Source of the DNA: Geomonas sp. RF6 | GTDB taxonomy: Bacteria > Desulfobacterota > Desulfuromonadia > Geobacterales > Geobacteraceae | Reading direction: 5' to 3' | Length of the DNA stretch: 64,000 bases | Assembly: GCF_021044625.1 (NCBI RefSeq) | Contig: NZ_CP087999.1 | Span: 4,113,001-4,177,000 of the forward strand | In this document: positions 16,811 to 24,160 of the stretch, piece after piece | Position numbering within the stretch: the first letter of the stretch is position 1 | Layout of the letters: each line of letters opens with the position of its first letter | The notes under the pieces: model-generated | Databases searched by the model: none | What the model was told of the DNA's origin: nothing | The model's input: the letters and a program-made list of their open reading frames with translations, nothing else | Position numbers and translations under genes: made by a program

Positions 16811-17908
16811 ATGATCAACTTTCACCAGCTACTGAAGGATCTCGTGGAGCGGGGCGGCTCCGACCTGCACATCACCACGAACACGCCGCCGCAGATCCGC
16901 ATCGACGGGAAGCTCACCCCGATGGACATCCCCCCCCTGAACGCCATCGAGACGAAGCAGCTGTGCTACAGCATCCTCACCGACGCGCAGAAACACAAGT
17001 TCGAGGAGGAGAACGAGCTCGACCTCTCTTTCGGGGTAAAGGGGCTCTCCCGCTTCCGCGGCAACATCTTCATCCAGCGCGGCGCGGTGGCAGGGGTCTT
17101 CAGGGTCATCCCGTACCGGATCCTCTCCTTCGAGGAACTGGGGCTGCCGCCGGTGGTAACGGAGCTGTGCGGGAAGCCGCGCGGCCTTATCCTCGTCACC
17201 GGCCCCACGGGGAGCGGGAAGTCCACCACACTCGCCTCCATGATCGACAAGATCAACACGGACCGGCACGACCACATCGTGACGATCGAGGACCCGATCG
17301 AGTACCTGCACCCGCACAAGGGGTGCATCGTGAACCAGCGCGAGGTAGGGGCCGACACGAAGAGCTTCAAGCATGCGCTTAAGTACGTGCTGCGCCAGGA
17401 CCCGGACGTCGTCCTCGTCGGCGAGTTGCGCGACCTGGAGACGATCGAGGCGGCGCTCACCCTCGCCGAGACGGGGCACCTCTGCTTCGCCACGCTGCAC
17501 ACCAATTCGTGCGCCCAGACCATAAACCGCATCATCGACGTCTTCCCCTCCTACCAGCAGACCCAGGTGCGCACCCAGCTCTCCTTCGTCCTGGAGGGGG
17601 TCCTCTCCCAGATGCTCGTGCCGCGCTCCGACGGCCGAGGGCGTGCGCTGGCGCTGGAGGTCATGGTGCCGAACCCGGCGATCAGGAACCTCGTCAGGGA
17701 GGACAAGGTGCACCAGATCTACTCCCAGATGCAGGTCGGCCAGGAGAAGTTCGGCATGCAGACGATGAACCAGTCTCTCGTGGCGCACCTCGCGAAGCGG
17801 AACATCTCCATCGATGACGCCATCGCCCGCTCCCCCGACCCGGACGAGCTGAAGCAGATGCTCTCTCCCGGCGGGGCCGCCATGGGGCAGCGCCGGCCGA
17901 TGAGGTAG
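16811..17908 (+). CDS. pilT: Type IV pilus retraction ATPase PilT
   Basis: Hexameric ATPase that powers pilus disassembly and retraction. The 365 residues include Walker A GPTGSGKS (131-138), Asp box EDPIEY, Walker B VVLVGELRD (200-208), the His box TGHLCFATLHTNS and the PilT-specific AIRNLV motif (290-295) needed for retraction in other species. Unlike pilB it has no zinc tetracysteine. The Ser/Gly-rich C-terminus ends AMGQRRPMR. Geobacter genomes usually have several pilT paralogues; this one sits in the position of pilT4 beside pilB and pilC. Confidence 0.96.
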   Translation: MINFHQLLKDLVERGGSDLHITTNTPPQIRIDGKLTPMDIPPLNAIETKQLCYSILTDAQKHKFEEENELDLSFGVKGLSRFRGNIFIQRGAVAGVFRVIPYRILSFEELGLPPVVTELCGKPRGLILVTGPTGSGKSTTLASMIDKINTDRHDHIVTIEDPIEYLHPHKGCIVNQREVGADTKSFKHALKYVLRQDPDVVLVGELRDLETIEAALTLAETGHLCFATLHTNSCAQTINRIIDVFPSYQQTQVRTQLSFVLEGVLSQMLVPRSDGRGRALALEVMVPNPAIRNLVREDKVHQIYSQMQVGQEKFGMQTMNQSLVAHLAKRNISIDDAIARSPDPDELKQMLSPGGAAMGQRRPMR

Positions 17909-18073
17909 GGAATCTTTCCGGGGGGCGTCCCCCGCGTGCAATGGTGCCCCCGGTCACTGAAGGGTGGCGCCGGTCGTGGTACAGTACTATCGGGAATTCA
18001 TCTACATCGCAGTTCGAGCCAGACTAGCCCCCCTGCCGCTTTCCGTCAGTCCAGCCAGTTGCAGTCTCTGCCC

Positions 18074-18093
18074 CCCCTCCGCTAGCGGAGGGG
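18074..18093. repeat. Perfect 20-base palindrome upstream of pilC
   Basis: CCCCTCCGCTAGCGGAGGGG is a perfect inverted repeat in the 236-base gap between pilT and pilC; flanking CTG/CAG (18068-18070 / 18094-18096) extend it with a three-base bulge. No U-run follows, so it is not a standard terminator. It may be a dispersed palindromic repeat or an RNA stability hairpin that changes pilC levels relative to pilBT. The rest of the gap (17909-18144) shows only a weak GC hairpin near 17920 and the pilC ribosome binding site. Confidence 0.6.
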
Positions 18094-18144
18094 CAGGGGA
18101 GGGACGGGTGTTTCGTCTAGCCACCTTTTCAAGGAGAAAAGCTC

Positions 18145-19362
18145 ATGCCCAAGTTCAGTTGGGAAGCGAGAAGCAAGGCCGGTTCGGTGCAGAAGGGGGT
18201 CATGGAGGCCACCAACAGCGCGCAGGTCGAGGCTCAACTAAAGCGCTACGGCTTCACCGGCATTACCATCAAGGAAGAGGGGAAGGGGCTCGGGCGCGAG
18301 ATCAAGTTCGGCAGCGGCCAGAAGAAGATCCAGACGAAGGAGCTCGTCGTCTTTACGAGGCAGTTCGCCACCATGATCGACTCCGGCCTCCCGCTGGTGC
18401 AGTGCCTGGACATCCTCTCGGGACAGCAGGAAAACAAGACGTTCAAGGAGGTGCTCGTGAAGGTGAAGGAGAGCGTGGAGAGCGGCTCCACCTTCGCCGA
18501 CGCCCTCTCGAAGCATCCGAAGGCCTTCGACCAGCTCTACGTGAACCTGGTGGCGGCAGGGGAGGTCGGCGGTATCCTCGACACGATCCTGAATCGGCTC
18601 GCCGCCTACATCGAGAAGGCGATGAAGCTGAAGAAGCAGGTGAAGGGGGCGATGGTCTATCCGACCACCATCATGGCGATCGCGGTCATCGTCGTCGGCG
18701 TCATCCTCGTCTTCGTCATCCCGACCTTTGCAAAGATGTTCGCCGACTTCGGCGGGGACCTCCCCGCGCCGACGAAGTTCGTCATCGCCCTCTCCGGCTT
18801 CCTCACGAAGTACCTCGTCGTCATCATCGCAGCTCTCTTTGGGCTGAAGTTCGGCATCTCGAAGTACTACGCCACCCCTGCCGGGAAGAAGAACATCGAC
18901 CGCTTTGCCCTGAACGCGCCGATCGTCGGCCCCCTGGTGCGCAAGGTCGCGGTGGCGAAGTTCACGAGGACCCTCGGCACGATGATAAGCTCCGGCGTCC
19001 CGATCATGGACGGCCTCGACATCGTGGCGAGGACGGCCGGAAACAAGATCGTCGAGGAGGCGATCTACCGGGTGCGCCAGTCGATCTCCGAGGGGAAGAC
19101 GATCGCGGAGCCGCTGCAGGAGAGCGGGGTCTTCCCGCCGATGGTCGTGCAGATGATCGCAGTCGGCGAGGCGACCGGTGCCATGGACGCCATGCTGAAC
19201 AAGATCGCGGACTTCTACGATGATGAGGTCGACGATGCGGTGGGTGCCATGACCGCCATGATGGAGCCTCTTCTCATGGTCTTCCTCGGCACGACCGTGG
19301 GGGGGCTCGTCATCGCCATGTATCTCCCGATCTTCAAGCTGGCGAGCACGGTGGGCGGTTGA
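18145..19362 (+). CDS. pilC: Type IV pilus inner-membrane platform protein PilC
   Basis: Polytopic platform protein that couples PilB/PilT to pilin insertion. The 405 residues contain two T2SSF domains: residues about 65-190 (FTRQFATMIDSGLPLVQCL) and about 270-390 (KFTRTLGTMISSGVPIMDGL), each followed by hydrophobic helices (VVGVILVFVIPTF; PLLMVFLGTTVGGLVIAMYLPIF). AAGGAGAAAAGC precedes the ATG. It lies 3 bases before pilS. Confidence 0.97.
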   Translation: MPKFSWEARSKAGSVQKGVMEATNSAQVEAQLKRYGFTGITIKEEGKGLGREIKFGSGQKKIQTKELVVFTRQFATMIDSGLPLVQCLDILSGQQENKTFKEVLVKVKESVESGSTFADALSKHPKAFDQLYVNLVAAGEVGGILDTILNRLAAYIEKAMKLKKQVKGAMVYPTTIMAIAVIVVGVILVFVIPTFAKMFADFGGDLPAPTKFVIALSGFLTKYLVVIIAALFGLKFGISKYYATPAGKKNIDRFALNAPIVGPLVRKVAVAKFTRTLGTMISSGVPIMDGLDIVARTAGNKIVEEAIYRVRQSISEGKTIAEPLQESGVFPPMVVQMIAVGEATGAMDAMLNKIADFYDDEVDDAVGAMTAMMEPLLMVFLGTTVGGLVIAMYLPIFKLASTVGG

Positions 19363-19365
19363 TGC

Positions 19366-20973
19366 ATGCTCGATAGGAGAAAAGTAGGCTGGTTCATCCT
19401 CTTCCGGGTGCTGACGATCTCCGTATTCCTCGTCTCCACCATCTTCCTCGACCTCCAGGACAGCGTCGTCTCCCTCTCTGGCCTGGTCCGGCTTACCGTC
19501 GCCACCTATCTCTTCTCTCTCGTTTCCCTGGTCACCCTCGCCCTTACCGACAGGGTGACCAGGACCCTCACCTACGCACAGATCGTCTGGGACGTGATCC
19601 TCGTCACCGTACTGATCCTCCTCACCGGTGGGGTGAGTTCGCCGTACGCGTTTCTCTTCTTTCTATGCATCATCAGCGCGAGTGTCCTTCTGGCCCGCTC
19701 GCAGGCGTACTACACCGCGTCGCTGTGCGTCATCCTGCACGGCTCCATACTCGACCTGCAGTTCTACGGACGCCTCGCCCCGCTGGGGCTGAGCCAGATA
19801 CCGGCCCAGCAGTTCGGCGCCTCCTACCTCTTTTACCTCATCTTTCTGTACAGCTCCGCCTTCTACCTCACGGCTTTCCTGGCGGGGCACCTCTCGGAGC
19901 GCGCGCGTCTCTCGGAGACGGCACTCAAGGAGAAGGTCATCGACTTCGAGGAGCTGGAGCGGCTGAACAGCTCCATCGTCTCCACGATCGACAGTGCGCT
20001 CCTCACCATAAACCGTGAGGGGCGCATTCGCGTCTTCAACCGCTACGCCGAGATCCTCACAGGGTGCTCCCAGCTCGAGGCGTACGACCGTCCGCTGGCG
20101 GAGGTCCTCCCGGGGCTCTCGGCGCGGCTCCCCGAGCTTTTCGGCGTGAGCCAGGGGGAGTGCGAGCACACCGCACCCTCAGGTACCCGTCTCGTCCTCT
20201 CCTGCAAGTCGGTCCCCCTGGTCGGAATAGACGGGGATGACCAGGGGGCCATCCTCGACCTGCGCGACCTCACCGAGATGAAGCGCCTCTCCCTGGAGCT
20301 GAAGCGTGCCGACCGGCTCGCGGCGGTGGGGGAGCTCTCCGCCCGCATCGCCCACGAGATCCGCAATCCGCTCGCGGCCATAAGCGGCTCCGTGCAGCTC
20401 GTGGCGCTCAGGGACTGGGTCGACGAGAAGGACAGAAAGCTCTTCTCCATCATCCTCAGGGAGACGGACCGGCTGGACGGCCTCCTGCGCGAGTTCCTCG
20501 CCTATGCTCGCCCGAACACGCCGAACAAGACCCCCTTCGGGCTGCGACAGCTTATGGCGGACCTCTGCGCGCTCCTCTCCCGCGATCCCAGGCTCGAGAA
20601 GGTAGCAATAGAGAACCGGGTGCCGGAGGCGCTCTCCCTCGTGGCCGACCGGGACCAGCTCAAACAGGTCTTCTGGAACCTCTTCGTGAACGGCGCGGAG
20701 GCAATGAGCGGCGGAGGGAGGATCGTGGTGCAGGCGGGGGCGCAGCGCGAGGAGGGGGGAAACCTGGTACGGATCCGGGTGACGGATGACGGGGCGGGGA
20801 TGGACGCGGAGGAGGTGAAGCGCGTCTTCGAGCCGTTCTTCACCACGAAGCAGGTCGGCACCGGGCTCGGGCTTGCCACCGTGTACCGCATAGTGGAGGC
20901 GCACCACGGGCGGATCAGCGTGGAGAGCGCGCGCGGGACGGGGACGACGGTGACGATAGATCTCCCCGCCTGA
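19366..20973 (+). CDS. pilS: Sensor histidine kinase PilS
   Basis: Membrane sensor kinase, partner of PilR in control of pilin transcription. The 535 residues comprise about six N-terminal transmembrane helices (1-180), a PAS domain (about 200-300, TIDSALLTINREGRIRVFN), the HisKA domain with phosphoacceptor H330 in IAHEIRNPLAAISG, and a C-terminal ATPase domain with the N box (WNLFVNGAEAM), DDGAGMD and GTGLGLATV. Notably the N box has WNLFVNGAEAM instead of the usual NLLxNAxxA. It begins three bases after pilC ends and is followed by pilR after 55 bases. Confidence 0.95.
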   Translation: MLDRRKVGWFILFRVLTISVFLVSTIFLDLQDSVVSLSGLVRLTVATYLFSLVSLVTLALTDRVTRTLTYAQIVWDVILVTVLILLTGGVSSPYAFLFFLCIISASVLLARSQAYYTASLCVILHGSILDLQFYGRLAPLGLSQIPAQQFGASYLFYLIFLYSSAFYLTAFLAGHLSERARLSETALKEKVIDFEELERLNSSIVSTIDSALLTINREGRIRVFNRYAEILTGCSQLEAYDRPLAEVLPGLSARLPELFGVSQGECEHTAPSGTRLVLSCKSVPLVGIDGDDQGAILDLRDLTEMKRLSLELKRADRLAAVGELSARIAHEIRNPLAAISGSVQLVALRDWVDEKDRKLFSIILRETDRLDGLLREFLAYARPNTPNKTPFGLRQLMADLCALLSRDPRLEKVAIENRVPEALSLVADRDQLKQVFWNLFVNGAEAMSGGGRIVVQAGAQREEGGNLVRIRVTDDGAGMDAEEVKRVFEPFFTTKQVGTGLGLATVYRIVEAHHGRISVESARGTGTTVTIDLPA

Positions 20974-21028
20974 GGGGAAAAGAGGTTTGTCGCCGCGGCA
21001 TCGCGGCTGTGAAGGGAAGGGCGGGCAA

Positions 21029-22402
21029 ATGAGCGCAAAGATTCTGGTGGTGGATGACGAACTGAGCATGCGGGAGTTCCTGGCGATACTCCTGGAAGGG
21101 GAGGGGTACACTGTCGACCAGGCCTCCGGCGCCGAAGAGGCGCTCCTTTCGATGGAAGACAAAAGCTACGACCTGGTGATTTCAGACGTCAGCATGCCGG
21201 GGCTTGACGGCATCGCCCTCCTCGAGCGCATCAAGAGCCGCTCCCCTGAGACGGCGGTCCTCATGATCACCGCCTTCACCACAGCGGAGCAGGCGGTGGA
21301 GGCGATGAAGCTCGGCGCCTACGACTACATCGCGAAGCCGTTCCGGGTGGAGGAGGTGAAGGTCCTCGTCGCCAACGCACTGGAGAAGCGCTCCCTTGTG
21401 GAGGAGAACCGGCGGCTGAAGGCGGAGGTGCAGGAGCGCTTCAGCTTCAGCGGGCTGATCGGGAAAAGCAAGGAGATGCGGGAGGTGTACGAGCTGATCG
21501 AGAAGGTCGCCGGGAGCACCGCCAACATCCTCATCCAGGGGGAGAGCGGCACCGGGAAAGAGCTCGCGGCAAAGGCGATCCACTACAACAGTCCGCGCAG
21601 AAGCGCCCCCTTCCTCGCCGTGAACTGCGGCGCCATCCCGGAGACGCTCATCGAGAGCGAGCTCTTCGGGCACGCCAGGGGCTCCTTTACCGGCGCCATC
21701 TCCGACCGCCCCGGCCTCTTCGAGCAGGCGTACGGCGGGACCCTTTTTCTGGACGAGATAGGGGAGGTGCCGCTGCAGTTGCAGACGAAGCTTCTTCGGG
21801 TCCTGCAGGAGCGTGAATTCCGCCCCGTGGGGGGGACCTCGTCGGTGAAGGCGGAGGTGAGGATCGTTGCCGCCTCCAACCGAAACCTCGAGGAGCAGGT
21901 GCAGGACGGCTCCTTCCGCGAGGACCTCTTCTACCGCCTCAACGTCGTGCAGGTGAAGATGCCTGCGCTCCGGGACCGTACGGAGGACGTCCTGCCGCTG
22001 GTGGAGCATTTCTACCGGAAGTACTCCCACTGGTCCGGAGCGGGGGAGATCATCACCCCGCAGGCGCTGCAGCTCCTGATGAGCTACCCCTTTCCAGGGA
22101 ACGTGAGGGAACTGGAGAACCTGGTGGAGCGCTGCGTCGTACTCGGCAGCCGCGTCATCACGGCCGAGTGTCTTCCCGCCAAGGTGCGCGACTACCAGGC
22201 TGCCCCCCCGGCCGCGGAGGCCTTCGAGATACCGGAGGGTGGGATGGACCTGCAGGGGTACCTGGACACCCTGGAGTACCGCATGCTGGTGCAGGCACTG
22301 GAGCGCAGCGGCGGGGTAAAAAAGCGCGCCGCTTCCCTGCTGGGGCTCACCTTCCGCTCCTTCCGCTACCGTCTGGCAAAATTCGGCATGGACGACGACT
22401 GA
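21029..22402 (+). CDS. pilR: Sigma-54 response regulator PilR
   Basis: NtrC-type activator of 457 residues. The receiver domain has acidic D10/D11... ending at phosphoacceptor D53 (ISDVSMPG) and K103. The AAA+ domain has Walker A GESGTGKE (171-178), the sigma-54 contacting loop GSFTGA (218-223, Ser replacing the usual Ala) and Walker B GGTLFLDEIG (236-245). The C-terminus is a Fis-type HTH. The ATG at 21029 is preferred to an open extension 14 codons upstream because it starts directly at the receiver fold. The gene precedes pilA and its sigma-54 promoter, its expected target. Confidence 0.96.
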   Translation: MSAKILVVDDELSMREFLAILLEGEGYTVDQASGAEEALLSMEDKSYDLVISDVSMPGLDGIALLERIKSRSPETAVLMITAFTTAEQAVEAMKLGAYDYIAKPFRVEEVKVLVANALEKRSLVEENRRLKAEVQERFSFSGLIGKSKEMREVYELIEKVAGSTANILIQGESGTGKELAAKAIHYNSPRRSAPFLAVNCGAIPETLIESELFGHARGSFTGAISDRPGLFEQAYGGTLFLDEIGEVPLQLQTKLLRVLQEREFRPVGGTSSVKAEVRIVAASNRNLEEQVQDGSFREDLFYRLNVVQVKMPALRDRTEDVLPLVEHFYRKYSHWSGAGEIITPQALQLLMSYPFPGNVRELENLVERCVVLGSRVITAECLPAKVRDYQAAPPAAEAFEIPEGGMDLQGYLDTLEYRMLVQALERSGGVKKRAASLLGLTFRSFRYRLAKFGMDDD

Positions 22403-22403
22403 G

Positions 22404-22420
22404 GTGACGAAAAACGTCAC
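22404..22420. promoter_or_regulatory. Inverted repeat upstream of pilA, possible activator site
   Basis: GTGACG-AAAAA-CGTCAC, a perfect 6-base inverted repeat with an A5 spacer, directly follows the pilR stop and lies about 140 bases before the predicted pilA transcription start. Distance and symmetry suit an upstream activating sequence for an NtrC-type activator such as PilR. It could instead be a small hairpin at the end of the pilR transcript; there is no U-run. Confidence 0.4.
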
Positions 22421-22525
22421 CCCTCGACGACGTAAATTGTCAACCTCTCCCCCGCGTCTCCCCTCTGGTGGCCCCTTTACCCCCTATTTTCCCCCTTTTG
22501 AGGCGGATTTTACTCCTTTCCGGTT

Positions 22526-22541
22526 TGGCGTGCATATTGCT
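22526..22541 (+). promoter_or_regulatory. Sigma-54 promoter of pilA
   Basis: TGGCGTG (22526-22532), four bases, then TTGCT (22537-22541) fits the sigma-54 pattern TGGCRYR-N4-TTGCW, with the GG and GC dinucleotides exactly 12 bases apart. Predicted start of transcription is near 22552, leaving a leader of about 70 bases before pilA. It agrees with the sigma-54 activator PilR encoded next door. The region upstream (about 22435-22520) is a strikingly pyrimidine-rich tract. Confidence 0.85.
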
Positions 22542-22623
22542 AGGTGATATTTCAGACTTTAATGTTCAATAGGTGGTCGCAGTCACGTCAGGCTCGCCAT
22601 CACATCACCAAAAGGAGAAGCGC

Positions 22624-22833
22624 ATGTTAAGAAAACTCAAAAGCAGCAAAGGCTTCACGCTCATCGAGCTGTTGATCGTCGTGGCGATCATCGGCATCCT
22701 GGCGGCAATCGCCATCCCGCAGTTCTCCGCGTACCGCCAGAAGGCGTACAACTCCGCCGCACTGAGCGACCTGAAGAACTCGAAGACCGCCCTCGAGTCC
22801 TACTACGCCGACAACCAGCACTATCCGGAATAA
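22624..22833 (+). CDS. pilA: Short Geobacter-type type IV pilin (PilA-N)
   Basis: Major pilin precursor of 69 residues. The leader MLRKLKSSKG is cut before F1 by the prepilin peptidase; the mature 59 residues have E5, the hydrophobic helix FTLIELLIVVAIIGILAAI, and end shortly after it, with no globular domain or C-terminal disulfide loop. Aromatic residues lie at F1, F24, Y27, Y32, Y50, Y51 and Y57. This closely resembles the G. sulfurreducens pilin, in which F24, Y27, Y32, F51 and Y57 occur; the extra Y50 and the Y51 are differences. AAGGAG precedes the ATG at 22624. Expressed from a sigma-54 promoter, it is followed after 61 bases by its probable partner. Confidence 0.96.
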   Translation: MLRKLKSSKGFTLIELLIVVAIIGILAAIAIPQFSAYRQKAYNSAALSDLKNSKTALESYYADNQHYPE

Positions 22834-22846
22834 GGTTTAGTTCCGC

Positions 22847-22863
22847 ATAATCAGCCTGATTAT
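22847..22863 (+). promoter_or_regulatory. Intercistronic hairpin between pilA and the downstream pilin partner
   Basis: ATAATCA-GCC-TGATTAT is a perfect 7-base inverted repeat 13 bases after the pilA stop. It lacks a T-run, so it is more likely an RNA stability or processing element that raises the pilA message over the downstream gene than a full terminator. This role is inferred. Confidence 0.5.
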
Positions 22864-22894
22864 TACTTACAAAAAGAATATAAAGGAGTTCGAT

Positions 22895-23275
22895 ATGAAA
22901 AAGATTTTAGCTGTAGCCGCTCTCCTCGCGTGCGCCGCAGGCACCTCCTACGCCGTCACCAACGGCTGGGGCTATGGTACCGCAGGAACATACACCTTCG
23001 GCGCCACCGCCGCTACCCAGCTCGCATTCAAACCCTCTGCAAACGTGGGCATGTCCTACGACACCGATTCCGGCGGCACCGTCTATACCGTGGGCGCCTA
23101 CCATGCACAGGGGAACAAGGCGTACGCTACGAGCTCTGTCGATACCAACGTGTACTACACCGACATCACTGCACCTGGCATCAACGTGGCACTCTCCACC
23201 CCCGCAGCCCCCACCAAGCCGACGAGCGCAACCGCATCCACCGCGTTCGGCGCAGGGTGGACCGCCAGCAAGTAA
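22895..23275 (+). CDS. Small exported pilin-partner protein (PilA-C / Spc-like)
   Basis: Exported protein of 126 residues with a clear signal peptide (MKKILAVAALLACAAGTSYA, cut after residue 20) and a mature Thr/Ala/Tyr-rich beta-type domain (YTVGAYHAQGNKAYATS in its core) and a Pro/Thr-rich tail. In G. sulfurreducens the gene right after pilA (GSU1497; Spc or PilA-C) encodes a small protein that stabilises the short pilin and acts as the missing globular half. Position, size and the GxHxQGxxxY-like core suggest this is its counterpart; overall sequence divergence is expected. AAAGGAG precedes the ATG and a strong terminator follows. Confidence 0.75.
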   Translation: MKKILAVAALLACAAGTSYAVTNGWGYGTAGTYTFGATAATQLAFKPSANVGMSYDTDSGGTVYTVGAYHAQGNKAYATSSVDTNVYYTDITAPGINVALSTPAAPTKPTSATASTAFGAGWTASK

Positions 23276-23304
23276 GACAGAAAGAAGCGTTACTTTTTCA
23301 ATTG

Positions 23305-23334
23305 CGGGGTGCACCACGTGCACCCCGTTTTTTT
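23305..23334 (+). terminator. Strong rho-independent terminator after the pilin pair
   Basis: CGGGGTGCAC (23305-23314), a CAC loop and GTGCACCCCG (23318-23327) form a perfect 10-base GC-rich stem followed by seven T. It closes the pilA transcript only 22 bases before the next ATG. Confidence 0.92.
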
Positions 23335-23356
23335 CGAGTGCCTGAAGGGGCTGCAC

Positions 23357-24160
23357 ATGTCGACATTCGAGAATTTCTTCCGGTTGAGCATCACCTCCCT
23401 TTTGCGTGACCGGCTGCTCTATCTCCTCCTTTCCCTGGCCTTCCTGGTGCTCCTGCTGATTCCGCTTTTCAGCATGTTTTCCCTGCGCCAGGTCCAGGAG
23501 CTTTCGGTGACCCTTTCCCTGTCGGCGCTCTCGCTCCTCCTCCTGGTGGTGGCGGTCCTCACCGGCGCCTCCTCTCTCTGGCGCGACGTGGAAAAACGCT
23601 ACACCGCCTCCGTTCTCGGTCTTCCGGTCTCCAGAGGCGCCCTTGTGGTGGGGAAGTTCCTGGCGATCGCTACGCTGCTGGCCGCTATCGCCGCCCTTTT
23701 CGGACTCGGCTCCGTGCTCGCCATCAAGGTGGCGGCGGCGTCGTACCCCGCGGACATCCCGGTGCGCTGGGATGTCTTCGCCGCGGCGGTGTGCTTCGAG
23801 TATCTGAAGAACGTGATGCTTCTTTCCCTGGCTTTTCTCTTTTCAGCGGTGAGCACCTCCTTTTACTTCCCTTTTCTCGCCTCCTTTGCCATCTATCTCG
23901 CAGGAAGCGCCAGCCAGGACGTCTTCGAGATGCTCAGCGGCTCCTACGGGCAGGCGCTCCTCCCCTCGTCCCGGGCCCTGATCAAGGGGATCTACTACCT
24001 GTTGCCGAACTTCTCCGCCTTCGACCTGAAGACCCAGGCGATCTACGCGCTCCCCCTTTCCCCCGGCACACTCGTTCTTACCTGCATCTACTTCGTCTGC
24101 TACACGGGACTCGCTCTCTCGGTGGCTGTGTGGAGCTTCTCCAGAAGAGAGCTGGCATGA
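23357..24160 (+). CDS. ABC-2 type transporter permease (PilI-like position)
   Basis: Integral membrane protein of 267 residues with six hydrophobic segments (LLYLLLSLAFLVLLLIPLF near 19-37 through a last helix near 240-260), the ABC-2 permease layout. A start upstream (23309) would fall inside the terminator hairpin, so the ATG at 23357 (MSTFENFF) is used. It forms a three-gene unit with the TPR protein and ATPase that follow (ATGA overlap). In Myxococcus xanthus the pilGHI genes beside pilA encode an ABC transporter needed for pili; this set has the same composition and place. In G. sulfurreducens, genes here belong to the locus for an extracellular anchoring polysaccharide (xap). Substrate unknown. 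Confidence 0.82.
   Translation: MSTFENFFRLSITSLLRDRLLYLLLSLAFLVLLLIPLFSMFSLRQVQELSVTLSLSALSLLLLVVAVLTGASSLWRDVEKRYTASVLGLPVSRGALVVGKFLAIATLLAAIAALFGLGSVLAIKVAAASYPADIPVRWDVFAAAVCFEYLKNVMLLSLAFLFSAVSTSFYFPFLASFAIYLAGSASQDVFEMLSGSYGQALLPSSRALIKGIYYLLPNFSAFDLKTQAIYALPLSPGTLVLTCIYFVCYTGLALSVAVWSFSRRELA

Noticed and set aside
17915-17935. Terminator after pilT (GGGGG-CGT-CCCCC)
   Set aside because: The stem is short and not followed by a T-run; pilC probably belongs to the same transcript.
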